In this document: piece by piece, positions 25,852 to 33,437 of the stretch
Layout of the letters: each line of letters begins with the position of its first letter
Numbering within the stretch: the stretch's first letter is position 1
From: Streptosporangiales bacterium
GTDB taxonomy: Bacteria; Actinomycetota; Actinomycetes; Streptosporangiales; WHST01
Assembly: GCA_009379955.1 (NCBI GenBank)
Contig: WHST01000072.1
Location: 1-33,572, forward strand
Length of the DNA: 33,572 nucleotides
Direction of reading: 5' to 3'
Position numbers and translations under genes: made by a program
Notes under the pieces: model-generated
What the model was told of the DNA's origin: nothing
The model's input: the letters and a program-made list of their open reading frames with translations, nothing else
The model's database searches: none

Positions 25852-26993
25852 GCGGGACAACGGGCGATGAGACCGGGAAGGACCCGTTCGAGGAGCGGCT
25901 CCGTGCCGCCCTCACCTCCGCCGCGGACGACGTCACGCCGCGCGGCGACGGCCTCGCGCGCATCCGCGGGCGGATCAGCGAGGGCAAGGGCTCCTGGTGG
26001 GCGCGCACCCGCGACACGCTCCTCGCCCGGCCGGCCTTCGCGGCCGCGAGCTCGGTGGGTGTCATCGCGCTCGGGCTCGTGACGGCGGTCGCGATCGGTC
26101 AGGTCTCCGGGGTCGCGCAGCCGTTCGGCGGCGGCTCCTCCCCCAGCGCCGCCGGCACCACCGCGGGCTCGACGCAGACGACCTCCGCGTCCCCGACCGA
26201 CGAGCCGTCGCACAGCGCGTCGACCCACACCAGCGAACCGTCGGACAGCTCCACGGGTCCGCCGCCTCCCGCGACGGTCAGCGTGCCCGTCTACTTCATC
26301 TCGCGCACCTCGGGCGGCTACGAGCTCACCCAGTCGAGCCGCACGGTGACCGTGCACGGCACCAAGCGGGAGCGGCAGACCCAGCGCGCCGAGGCCGCGT
26401 TCAGCGCGATCTACGAGACCAACCCGCAGGCGCGGTCGGCGAACGTCTGGCAGTCGGGCACGACGGTGGTCGACACCGAGCTCGTCGGCGACACGCTGCG
26501 GGTCGACCTCTCCGGCGCCGGCGGGTCGGGCGCCAGCTCCTCCGCCGAGGCGGCGCGGGCGGCGCTCAAGCAGGTCGTCTACACCGGCCTCGCCGCGGCA
26601 CCGTCGGCGAGCACGGTGCAGGTACGTGTCGGCGGGGCGGCGGTGTCCTCCTTCTGGGGCGTCCTCCCGATCGACCCCGGCGGCGTCGGCCGCGGCGACT
26701 CGGCACTGACCCGGCCGTTCAACACCATCAGCTCGCCCGACCCCGGCGCCACGGTCGGCTCACCGGTGACGATCTCCGGCACGGGGGCGTACGACGGCGG
26801 CCAGGTGCAGTGGCAGGTGCTCAGCGGCGGCACGGTGGTCAAGAGCGGCTCGGCCGACACCGGCACCGACGGCTTCGGCGACTGGAGCCGGAGCGTCACG
26901 CTCGACCCGGGCTCGTACGTGCTCGAGACGTTCGAGCAGGCAGGCGGCAGCCGGCGGCACGAGGAGTCGGTCTCCTTCACCGTCACCGGGTAG
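25848..26993 (+). CDS. Single-pass membrane protein with GerMN and Gmad2 domains
   Basis: This is a 381-residue protein. Residues 1-60 are cytosolic and acidic/basic, with FEERLRAALTSAADDVTPRG as in sigma-linked membrane partners. One membrane segment lies at about 63-85. A Ser/Thr/Pro-rich linker (about 95-145) follows, then a GerMN-like domain (from SVPVYFISR to about 275) and a C-terminal immunoglobulin-like Gmad2 domain (ISSPDPGATVGSPVTISG to the end). Both outer domains would be outside the membrane. Overlap with the sigma gene (ATGA) suggests the short cytosolic part binds the sigma factor, as in anti-sigma factors (inferred). It is convergent with the MarR gene, 12 bp apart. Confidence 0.85.
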   Translation: MSGTTGDETGKDPFEERLRAALTSAADDVTPRGDGLARIRGRISEGKGSWWARTRDTLLARPAFAAASSVGVIALGLVTAVAIGQVSGVAQPFGGGSSPSAAGTTAGSTQTTSASPTDEPSHSASTHTSEPSDSSTGPPPPATVSVPVYFISRTSGGYELTQSSRTVTVHGTKRERQTQRAEAAFSAIYETNPQARSANVWQSGTTVVDTELVGDTLRVDLSGAGGSGASSSAEAARAALKQVVYTGLAAAPSASTVQVRVGGAAVSSFWGVLPIDPGGVGRGDSALTRPFNTISSPDPGATVGSPVTISGTGAYDGGQVQWQVLSGGTVVKSGSADTGTDGFGDWSRSVTLDPGSYVLETFEQAGGSRRHEESVSFTVTG

Positions 26994-27005
26994 CGGCGCA
27001 CCCGC

Positions 27006-27551
27006 TCAGCCGGCCGACTCCGTCCGGTGCGTGGCGATGAGCCGTTGCAACGCGAGCGCGTTGTCGCTGGTGCGGATCAGCCGCTTCACCAGCCGGTGCA
27101 GATCGCGGAACTCCGCGGCGGTCAGTTCGGCGAACTGCTCGTCGTTGACCCTGCGCTGCACGACGGACAGGTCCGCGAGCAGGCGGTGACCGGCCTCGGT
27201 GACGGCGAGCTCGACGGCGCGCGAGTCGCTCGCGCTCCTCGTCTTGGTGATGAGGCCGGCGGCCTGCAGCTTCTTGGTCTCCATCGTGATGAAGGCGGGA
27301 CTCACCCGCAGGTGCTCCGCGACGACCCGCACCGTGGCCGGGTGGTCCTGCAGGTGCCTGATCGTGACGAGGGTCGTGTACTGGGCACCGGCCAGGCCGA
27401 CGTACGAGGCGTGCCCGTTGCGCACGGCCTCGTGCCGTGCGCCGAGAGCGAGCAGGTCGTGGACCAGCTCGCGGAACGTCCCGTCGGAGCCGTCGGTCAG
27501 CAGCTCCGGCCTGGTCACCGTCGACGGCACAGCCGAGTCGTCGGTCGCCAT
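27006..27551 (-). CDS. MarR-family transcriptional regulator
   Basis: This 181-residue regulator has the winged-helix core VVAEHLRVSPAFITMETKKL and the wing region GLITKTRSASDSRAVELAVTEAG. MarR proteins are dimers and often release DNA on binding aromatic compounds. It is divergent from the HpaB-like oxygenase, with 53 bp between the starts and a perfect 12-bp palindrome there, so it probably represses that gene and itself. I chose ATG 27551 (GGGGGTG upstream); ATG 27569 would add six residues and has a weak site. Confidence 0.92.
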   Translation of the reverse strand: MATDDSAVPSTVTRPELLTDGSDGTFRELVHDLLALGARHEAVRNGHASYVGLAGAQYTTLVTIRHLQDHPATVRVVAEHLRVSPAFITMETKKLQAAGLITKTRSASDSRAVELAVTEAGHRLLADLSVVQRRVNDEQFAELTAAEFRDLHRLVKRLIRTSDNALALQRLIATHRTESAG

Positions 27552-27568
27552 CCGGCACCCCCGAATCA

Positions 27569-27604
27569 TTGACTCACTTAGCTAAGTAGCTGCACTATAT
27601 CGGC
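27569..27604 (+). promoter_or_regulatory. Promoter and MarR operator of the HpaB-like gene
   Basis: The perfect palindrome ACTTAGCTAAGT lies at 27576-27587. On the plus strand TTGACT (27569-27574) and CACTAT (27593-27598), 18 bases apart, fit a -35/-10 pair flanking it. Transcription would begin near 27605, which is the A of the oxygenase start codon. No ribosome-binding site is present, so the mRNA is probably leaderless. The operator in the spacer would block polymerase. Confidence 0.6.
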
Positions 27605-29041
27605 ATGACGACGAAGACCGGCGCCGACCACCTCGCCTCGCTGCGCGACGGGCGGCAGGTGTTCCTCGACGGCGAGCTCGTCGCCGACGTGACCGAGCAC
27701 CCGGCGTTTCGCGGCGCCGTACGCTCGGCGGCGGCCCTGTACGACCACCAGGCCGACCCCGCCAACCTGGAGTTGATGACCGTCGAGCTGCCGGGCGGCC
27801 GGCGGGTCAACCGCTCGTGGTCGATCCCCACCGGCTACCAGCAGCTCGTCGAGCGCCGGCGCGCGCAGACGGCGTGGGCGGAGCTGACATACGGCTTCAT
27901 GGGCCGCTCGCCCGACCACGTCGCGTCGGCGATCGTCGGGCAGGTCATCGGCATCGACACGCTCCGCACGTACGACGAGCGCGGTGCACAGGCGTTGCTC
28001 GACTACTACGACTACGCGTCCCGCGACGACATCTTCCTCACCTACACGATCATCAACCCGCAGGCCGACCGGTCGAAGGCGTGGGGCGAGCAGCCCGACG
28101 AGGATCTCGTGGCCGGTGTCGTCGACGAGGACACCACGGGCATCACCGTGCGCGGCGCGAAGATGCTCGGCACCAGCTCGATCATGGCCAACGAGATCTT
28201 CGTCGCGAACCTGCAGCCGCTCCGGCCGGGTGAGGAGAAGTACGCGATCTCGTTCGCCGTCCCGATGAGCACGCCGGGGCTGAAGGTGCTCTCCCGCAAG
28301 TCGTACGAGGCGGCCGCGGTGTCGGAGTTCGACAACCCACTGTCGTGCCGCTTCGACGAGAACGACGCGCTCGTCTACTTCGACGACGTCAAGGTGCCCT
28401 GGGACCGCGTCTTCGTCTACCGCGACGTCGACATGGCCCGCGCCCAGTTCCACGACACCTGCGGCCACATCTACCAGAACTACCAGGCACAGGTGCGGTT
28501 GGCCGTGAAGACGCGGTTCCTCGCCGGCCTGGCGCGGCGCCTCACCGAGGTGATCGGAACGGTCAAGATTCCTGCGGTCTCCGACCGGCTCGGACACCTC
28601 GCCGCACAGGTGGCCGGCGTCGAGGCGATGCTGCACGGCATCGAGGCGACCGGCACCCGGGTCGGCGACGCGTACGTCCCGAACAAGCACTTCGTCTACA
28701 GCGCGCAGGTGCTGACCCAGGAGCTCTACCCGCAGCTCGTCGCGACGATCAGGGAGCTCGCCGGCGGTGCCCTCATCATGTTGCCGTCCTCCGTCGCCGA
28801 CTTCGACGACCCCGACCTCGCGCGCATCATCGGCAAGACGCAGCTCTCCCCCGCGATGGAGCCGAAGGAACGCGTCCGGTTCCTGAAGCTCGCGTGGGAC
28901 GCCGTGGGCTCGGAGTTCGCGTCACGGCACCTGCAGTACGAGATGTTCTACGCCGGCGCCCCGTTCGTGACCCGCGGCCACAGCTTCCGCACCTACGACT
29001 GGCCGTCGGCGACCGGCCTCGTCGACACCGCGGGCGGCTGA
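27605..29041 (+). CDS. 4-hydroxyphenylacetate 3-monooxygenase family oxygenase (HpaB/PvcC-like)
   Basis: This 478-residue enzyme is a reduced-flavin-dependent aromatic hydroxylase. Family segments include VELPGGRRVNRSWSIP, GFMGRSPDHVASAI (usually GRSPDY; here His at residue 105), DIFLTYTIINPQADRSK, GITVRGAKMLGTSS and FDDVKVPWDRVF. A partner flavin reductase (HpaC-type) is not coded in the window, so reduced FAD must come from elsewhere. Start ATG 27605 has no ribosome-binding site, in line with a leaderless mRNA. Regulation by the divergent MarR gene is likely. Phenolic substrate expected, identity unknown. It is convergent with the next gene, 13 bp apart. Confidence 0.92.
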   Translation: MTTKTGADHLASLRDGRQVFLDGELVADVTEHPAFRGAVRSAAALYDHQADPANLELMTVELPGGRRVNRSWSIPTGYQQLVERRRAQTAWAELTYGFMGRSPDHVASAIVGQVIGIDTLRTYDERGAQALLDYYDYASRDDIFLTYTIINPQADRSKAWGEQPDEDLVAGVVDEDTTGITVRGAKMLGTSSIMANEIFVANLQPLRPGEEKYAISFAVPMSTPGLKVLSRKSYEAAAVSEFDNPLSCRFDENDALVYFDDVKVPWDRVFVYRDVDMARAQFHDTCGHIYQNYQAQVRLAVKTRFLAGLARRLTEVIGTVKIPAVSDRLGHLAAQVAGVEAMLHGIEATGTRVGDAYVPNKHFVYSAQVLTQELYPQLVATIRELAGGALIMLPSSVADFDDPDLARIIGKTQLSPAMEPKERVRFLKLAWDAVGSEFASRHLQYEMFYAGAPFVTRGHSFRTYDWPSATGLVDTAGG

Positions 29042-29054
29042 CCCCGCCTCCCGG

Positions 29055-29561
29055 TCAGCGGTTGATCTCCGCCATCGACACGTCGCCGTCGAGGGCGACG
29101 AGGGTCTGGGACGAGAAGTCGACCACCGCCAGGCTCAGGCCCATCTCCTCGTACGCCTGGAAGTCGGGCCAGGTCATCTCCTCGTCGAACAGGGCGCTCA
29201 CGACGTCCGCGCTCGTGTCGAGGTTCGCGTTCCCGCGCTCGGTCGGGGCGAGACGTCGCCTGCCGTCGGCCACGACCTTGTCGTGGTCGTCGACGGTGAA
29301 GACCCAGGTCGCGCTGTGGAGGATCTTGTCGCGGCCCTCGTGCTCGTCGTCGAGGTCCTCGACCTCGACGATCGGCGGCACCCAGGACAGCACCGAGGGG
29401 TACTCGGGACGGTTCGCCGCATCGCGGTACTCCGCGAGCGCCCTGAGCACCTCGAGGTTGCGCCTCGCCACCTCGTCCTCCGGCCGGCCGTCGACCAGCG
29501 ACGCGGTCAGCGCCCGCATCGCCTCGTCGACCTGTCGTGCCGCCTCTGTCACGTCGATCAT
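29055..29561 (-). CDS. Putative immunity protein, paralogue of the one at 30542-31069
   Basis: This 168-residue acidic cytosolic protein has no known domain that I recognise. It is clearly related to the protein at 30542-31069: both contain LRALAEY(R/Q)DAA(N/E)RP, a V..WVPP.(V/L)E(V/I)E block, ATWVFTV, and DEE(M/L)(T/A)WPD. Start ATG 29561 has GAGAGGCGAG upstream; the reading frame stays open upstream but there covers the decayed toxin remnant. It lies 22 bp after the remnant's stop codon, the same layout as the intact toxin - partner pair. It may be an orphan immunity gene kept after its toxin decayed (inferred). Confidence 0.7.
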   Translation of the reverse strand: MIDVTEAARQVDEAMRALTASLVDGRPEDEVARRNLEVLRALAEYRDAANRPEYPSVLSWVPPIVEVEDLDDEHEGRDKILHSATWVFTVDDHDKVVADGRRRLAPTERGNANLDTSADVVSALFDEEMTWPDFQAYEEMGLSLAVVDFSSQTLVALDGDVSMAEINR

Positions 29562-29583
29562 CTGTCTCGCCTCTCTCGTCGCT

Positions 29584-29960
29584 CTACTTCTGCAGGAAGT
29601 GCCGGATGTGTGTCGCGGCAGGTTGTCGGCGATGCTGTCGAGCAGGCCCTTGCAGTTCTCGTCGGCGAGGCCCGCGAACGCGAGAATCCCCTTGATCTCG
29701 GTACACGGTCGCGGGCGACACACCGCGGAGGCTCGACGCCGCTGACGTTGTCGACGGTGGCCGCGAGCGAGCTCGTCGTCGGTATCCAGACCGTGCAGAC
29801 GGAGTCGAACGCCGCCTTGCTGTCGAAGCCGGTCAGTGAGGGCTGCGTTCGCCTCTTCCTGGGCCGAGGTGATGTCCCGCTCGGCGTCCACGACGGTGCC
29901 GGACACGCCGTACGCGGCGTTGCCGATGGATCGCACCTGCGCGGGATGGATGGTGACCAC
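29584..29960 (-). pseudogene. Decayed WXG-like/toxin gene pair with frameshifts and a large deletion
   Basis: From GTG 29960 (good AAGGGGAG site) the frame reads VTIHPAQVRSIGNAAYGVSG, matching ITVRPGELTAIGAAARDVGG of the intact WXG-like protein at 32275-32601. Near 29833 the match moves to another frame (LTGFDSKAAFDSVCTVW against LSGLQSRAALSSSLAMW). It then returns to the first frame with EIKGILAFAGLADENCKGLL, matching residues 150-170 of the intact toxin-like protein (EVKGILRYVAAADNDATVLL). Finally HIRHFLQK and a stop (29610-29584) match its last residues HIRHFIYKG. The remnant thus spans the start of one gene and the end of the next with most of the middle lost. Confidence 0.75.
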
Positions 29961-30030
29961 TGTCGCGCTCCCCTTGACATCGGCGTCTGACGGGGGGTGC
30001 GATGCCTCGCCTCGAAAGGTGGTTCGGGAG

Positions 30031-30486
30031 CTAGCGACTCGCCCAGGCGTCGGTGCTGTCGGCGAGCTTGAGCACGCGGCGCGGCAGCCGGCCGCTCGCG
30101 ATGTCGCCGACCGTCACGTGCTCGAGCACCCCGCGCAGGCTCGCCCTGGCGGCGACCCAGACCGTGCGGAGCGGCTCGACCGGGCCCTTGTACTCGCTCT
30201 GCTCCGGGCGCATGCCGCGGACCTCGGCCAGCGGGCCGTCGAGCGCGCGGATCACGTCGGCCACGGCGATCTCCTTGGCCGGGCGGGCCAGCAGGTAGCC
30301 GCCCTCGTTGCCGCGCCGGCTCGCCACGATGCCCGCGCGGCGCAGCTGGTTGAGGATGCCCTCGAGGAAGCGGGTGGGGATCTGCTGCGCCTCGGCGAGC
30401 GCCTCGCAGCTCACCCGCTCCTCGTGCGAGCTGGCGAGCACGACGAGTGCCCGCATGGCGTAGTCGACCCGAGCGGAGATATGCAC
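30031..30486 (-). CDS. Rrf2-family transcriptional regulator
   Basis: This 151-residue regulator starts VHISARVDYAMRALVVLAS and has the winged-helix segment EALAEAQQIPTRFLEGILNQL followed by RRGNEGGYLLARP, which is the Rrf2 signature. The three cysteines that hold the iron-sulfur cluster in IscR, NsrR and RsrR-like members are absent from the usual region (GMRPEQSEYKGPVEPL); the only Cys is near residue 27. It therefore probably senses something other than via a three-Cys cluster. Start is GTG 30486; the longer frame overlaps the putative immunity gene. It lies between an intact toxin-like cassette and a decayed one. Its target is unknown. Confidence 0.9.
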   Translation of the reverse strand: MHISARVDYAMRALVVLASSHEERVSCEALAEAQQIPTRFLEGILNQLRRAGIVASRRGNEGGYLLARPAKEIAVADVIRALDGPLAEVRGMRPEQSEYKGPVEPLRTVWVAARASLRGVLEHVTVGDIASGRLPRRVLKLADSTDAWASR

Positions 30487-30541
30487 GGGCTCATTCTGCA
30501 CCCATGACCGGGAATTGCCGACGACCGACCCGAGGGGAACG

Positions 30542-31069
30542 TCAGTCGGGGTCGGATCCGCCGATCCTCGTGTCGATGTCGACGTCGGCGCCGTCGGCGC
30601 CGGCGCCGAGCATCGTGTGCGTCGAGTACCTGACGAGGTCGAGATCGAGTCCCAGCTGCCCGTACGCGTCGATGTCGGGCCAGGCCAGCTCCTCGTCGAC
30701 GAGCGCGCCCACCACCGAGGCCGCGGTCTCCGGCCGGCGTTCCTCGCCGAGGCCCGCGAGCCGCTCGGCACCGCCGGTCACCGCCCGCTGCTCGTCGGTC
30801 ACGGTGAACACCCAGGTGGCGAACTGGATGACCTTGTCCTCCGGTCCGGCCGTCTCCTCGATCTCCAGCAGCGGCGGCACCCACTCCAGCACCGCCGGGT
30901 TGTCCGGACGCTCGGCCGCGTCCTGGTACTCCGCCAGCGCCCGGAGGACGTCCCAGTCGCATGCCGTCACGTCGTCGTCGGAACGGTCGGAGTCGGTGAG
31001 TACGCGGGTCAGCGCGCGGACGGCGTTCTCGAGCCGCTCCGATGCCTGCTGCACGTCGGTGGTGTCCAT
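30542..31069 (-). CDS. Putative immunity protein of the adjacent toxin-like gene
   Basis: This 175-residue, strongly acidic protein without membrane segments starts 4 bp after the stop of the toxin-like gene. It shares several blocks with the protein at 29055-29561 (LRALAEYQDAAERP, EWVPPLLEIEE, ATWVFTV, DEELAWPDIDAYGQLGLDL). Position directly behind a toxin-like gene, acidity against the basic C-terminal domain of that protein, and duplication with a second cassette all fit an immunity role. No recognised domain is seen, so the function is inferred only. Confidence 0.65.
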   Translation of the reverse strand: MDTTDVQQASERLENAVRALTRVLTDSDRSDDDVTACDWDVLRALAEYQDAAERPDNPAVLEWVPPLLEIEETAGPEDKVIQFATWVFTVTDEQRAVTGGAERLAGLGEERRPETAASVVGALVDEELAWPDIDAYGQLGLDLDLVRYSTHTMLGAGADGADVDIDTRIGGSDPD

Positions 31070-31073
31070 GTCG

Positions 31074-32273
31074 CTATCCCTTGTAGATGAAGTGCCTGAT
31101 GTGGTGCATCTGCCAGCCGCCGTTCGGCCCCTTCTTGAGCACGGTCACGGTGACGTCCGAGTGGCCGTACTTGCCGTACCGCACCGGCGGCACCTCGACC
31201 CGGTATCCCCTGGCCTTCATCTTCCTGGCGTAGTTGCCGGCCTGGCCCTTCGCGTCACCCGTGCTCTTCGCGTACGACCTGGTACGCCCCTGGTCGTTCC
31301 TGAGGTACCGCGTCGGCGACTTGGATGACGGGGAGTGCATCTTACTGAGCGCGGTGTTCATCGAGCCCGCGCCCTTGCCGGCCATCGCGACGCCTCCGGC
31401 GACGGCGGACACCGACGCGAGGGTGACGGGGACACTGACCGCGGCGACCGTGCCACCGCTGAGCACGGTGGCGCCGCCGCCACCGACCACCCCCACGCCG
31501 CCGAGCGCCGTGAGGGTCGCGCCGCCGATGGACAGGGCGAGACCGCGGGAGAACTCGCCCACGGCCTCACCGTTCTCGCCCAGCCAGTCGCCCACCGGGT
31601 CGTTCTTCGGCAAGGCCTCGGGTGAGGTGTCGCGCCAGTAGTCGCGCATCGACTCGCTGTCGAGCAGGTCGTCGATGGCCGAGCCGTACAGGTCCGCGTT
31701 GTGCGCGAGCCACCTCGGGTCCGCCACGTCCGTGGAGGCCGGCAGGCTCGTCCCGATCCGGTCGAGGAGGACCGTGGCGTCGTTGTCGGCGGCGGCGACG
31801 TAGCGCAGGATCCCCTTGACCTCGCGTTCGATCCGCGGCGCCGCCAAGGTCGCGGTCAGGTTGTCGCCGTCGGGATTTCCCATGGCGTCGACGGTGCCGG
31901 GTACGTCGTCGGACCTCTGCGCCGACCCGTCGTCGGCGACCGTGACGTGGTTCTCCTTCGCGTCGGCGAGGGCGGCCAGCAGCCTGTTGTGGGCGGTCGA
32001 CATGGCCGACGTCAGGCCCGCGACGGCGTTCTTCCCTGTCTCCATGCGGAGAGCGGCGATCGACAGCGCGAGACCGTTGGTCCGCACCACCGACGACGCC
32101 TCGGGCAGACCGTCGCCGGTCCAGGCCGACCCGGCGGCGAGCTTGCGCGCGACCCTGGTGCCGTAGTCCTTCCCGCCGACCTCGAACCACGCCCCGGCGA
32201 CGCCGAACTCCTCGGCGATGCCCTGGAGCCCGGCGATGCTGACCTGCTCGATCACGGAGACGGTGACGGCCAT
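31074..32273 (-). CDS. Putative polymorphic toxin-like protein with variable basic C-terminal domain
   Basis: This is a 399-residue protein. Residues 1-110 are helical and resemble WXG/ESX-type leading regions. About 140-240 is a mixed region (EREVKGILRYVAAAD, WRDTSPEALP). A Gly/Ala/Val-rich hydrophobic stretch follows (243-300). The last 80 residues are small, basic and distinct (TRYLRNDQGRTRSYAKST to MHHIRHFIYKG), the usual place of a toxin domain. I recognise no known toxin fold; conserved His in MHHIRHF could be catalytic. Start ATG 32273 is 1 bp after the WXG-like gene's stop. The putative immunity gene follows after 4 bp. A decayed paralogue lies at 29584-29960. Confidence 0.6.
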   Translation of the reverse strand: MAVTVSVIEQVSIAGLQGIAEEFGVAGAWFEVGGKDYGTRVARKLAAGSAWTGDGLPEASSVVRTNGLALSIAALRMETGKNAVAGLTSAMSTAHNRLLAALADAKENHVTVADDGSAQRSDDVPGTVDAMGNPDGDNLTATLAAPRIEREVKGILRYVAAADNDATVLLDRIGTSLPASTDVADPRWLAHNADLYGSAIDDLLDSESMRDYWRDTSPEALPKNDPVGDWLGENGEAVGEFSRGLALSIGGATLTALGGVGVVGGGGATVLSGGTVAAVSVPVTLASVSAVAGGVAMAGKGAGSMNTALSKMHSPSSKSPTRYLRNDQGRTRSYAKSTGDAKGQAGNYARKMKARGYRVEVPPVRYGKYGHSDVTVTVLKKGPNGGWQMHHIRHFIYKG

Positions 32274-32274
32274 G

Positions 32275-32601
32275 TCAGAACCCCGGCCGGGAGCCGAAGA
32301 CGGGCACCTTGGTGAACAGCGAGGCGCTGTCGTCGTCGCCACGGACGGCGGCGTCGGAGGTCCTGACGATCTTGCTGCCGGTGCTGACCGTGTCCGTCGC
32401 GAGTCCCTTGCCGATGACCACCCACATCGCGAGGCTGCTCGACAGCGCGGCCCTGCTCTGCAGGCCGCTCAGCCGGGCGTCACCGACGTCGGCCTTGCCC
32501 CGGTTGAGCGCGCTCGTCGCGCTGGGCAGAGTGCTACCGCCGACATCGCGCGCGGCGGCACCGATGGCGGTGAGCTCCCCCGGTCGGACGGTGATGCTCA
32601 C
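32275..32601 (-). CDS. Small WXG/ESX-like helical protein
   Basis: This 108-residue, mainly helical protein has no signal peptide and no WXG triplet as such. Its size, the helical pattern (GELTAIGAAARDVGGSTLP, then SGLQSRAALSSSLAMWVV) and its place directly ahead of a toxin-like gene fit the small ESX-family partners that accompany type VII-exported toxins. Start GTG 32601 has AGGGGGA upstream. The intact cassette order is this gene - toxin-like - putative immunity, with spacings of 1 and 4 bp, so it is one transcript. A frame-shifted relative begins at 29960. No secretion machinery is coded in the window. Confidence 0.55.
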   Translation of the reverse strand: MSITVRPGELTAIGAAARDVGGSTLPSATSALNRGKADVGDARLSGLQSRAALSSSLAMWVVIGKGLATDTVSTGSKIVRTSDAAVRGDDDSASLFTKVPVFGSRPGF

Positions 32602-32696
32602 GATTCCCCCTGGGTCGAACGGTCAGAACGACCCTCCGACCTCCCCGTCCGGGAGCACGTTCCACCGTCGACCAGTACCGGCCAGCGACTCCCGGT

Positions 32697-33434
32697 TCAG
32701 GCCCAGCGCCGGGTGCGCGACAGCAACGCCGCCGCGGCGACGGTGCCGGCCGTCGCGCTGCGCAGGACGGTGGGGCCGAGACGCAGGAAGCGGACGCCCG
32801 CGCCGGCGAACGCAACGGTCTCGGCGGGAGAGACGCCGCCCTCGGGGCCGACGACGAGCACGAGCTCGCCGGTCGCCGGTATGTCGACGGCGGTCACCGG
32901 CTCCCCGCGGTCGGCGTCGAGCACGGCCGCGAGGGACGCCGCGGCGAGGCGTTCGAGCACGGCCGAGGTCGACATGACCTCCGGCACCATGGGGGTCCAG
33001 GCACGCCGCGACTGCTTCGCCGCCTCGGTCGCCGTCGCGCGCCACCGCTGCGCGGAACGCTCGGCCCGGTCGTCGCGCCACCGCACGACACAGCGTTCGG
33101 CCTGCCACGGCACGATCTCGTCGACGCCTGCCTCGGTCATCGTCTCCACCGCCTGCTCGGCGCGGTCGCCCTTGGCCAGCGCCTGGACGACGACCAGACG
33201 TGGCTCGGCGGGCGGCACCTCGCGCCGTTCGACGACGGCGCAGGTCAGCGTGTCGCGGTCGGCCGCGGTCACGTCGCAGGTCACCAGTGCACCGGCGCCG
33301 TCGGACAGCAGGACCCGTTCGCCGGGACGGACGCGCCGTACCCGCGCCGCGTGCCGCCCCTCGGCGCCGTCGAGGACGACGACGTCGTCCGCGAGCGACG
33401 CGGCAGGCACGTGGAACAGCGGCGGCGTGGACAC
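32697..33434 (-). CDS. rsmE: 16S rRNA m3U1498 methyltransferase RsmE
   Basis: This 245-residue SPOUT methyltransferase methylates U1498 of 16S rRNA. The N-terminal PUA-like part includes GRHAARVRRVRPGERVLLSD. The knotted C-terminal half includes LVLVVGPEGGVSPAE and FLRLGPTVLRSATAG, the S-adenosylmethionine site. ALAKGDRAEQAVETMTEAGVDEI and W(Q)AERCVVRW are also typical. Start is GTG 33434. An IS5-like insertion begins within a few bases upstream, so the native promoter or upstream dnaJ neighbour may be cut off. The next gene downstream is the WXG-like gene (95 bp). Confidence 0.96.
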   Translation of the reverse strand: MSTPPLFHVPAASLADDVVVLDGAEGRHAARVRRVRPGERVLLSDGAGALVTCDVTAADRDTLTCAVVERREVPPAEPRLVVVQALAKGDRAEQAVETMTEAGVDEIVPWQAERCVVRWRDDRAERSAQRWRATATEAAKQSRRAWTPMVPEVMSTSAVLERLAAASLAAVLDADRGEPVTAVDIPATGELVLVVGPEGGVSPAETVAFAGAGVRFLRLGPTVLRSATAGTVAAAALLSRTRRWA

Positions 33435-33437
33435 TAG

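Noticed and set aside
29562-29960. N-terminal extension of the putative immunity protein at 29055-29561
   Set aside because: The frame is open up to 29960, but the extra part matches pieces of two other genes (WXG-like and toxin-like) in changing frames, and a good start with ribosome-binding site exists at 29561.
32612-32634. Possible terminator between rsmE and the WXG-like gene
   Set aside because: Only a 6-bp stem with an 11-base loop, too weak to call.
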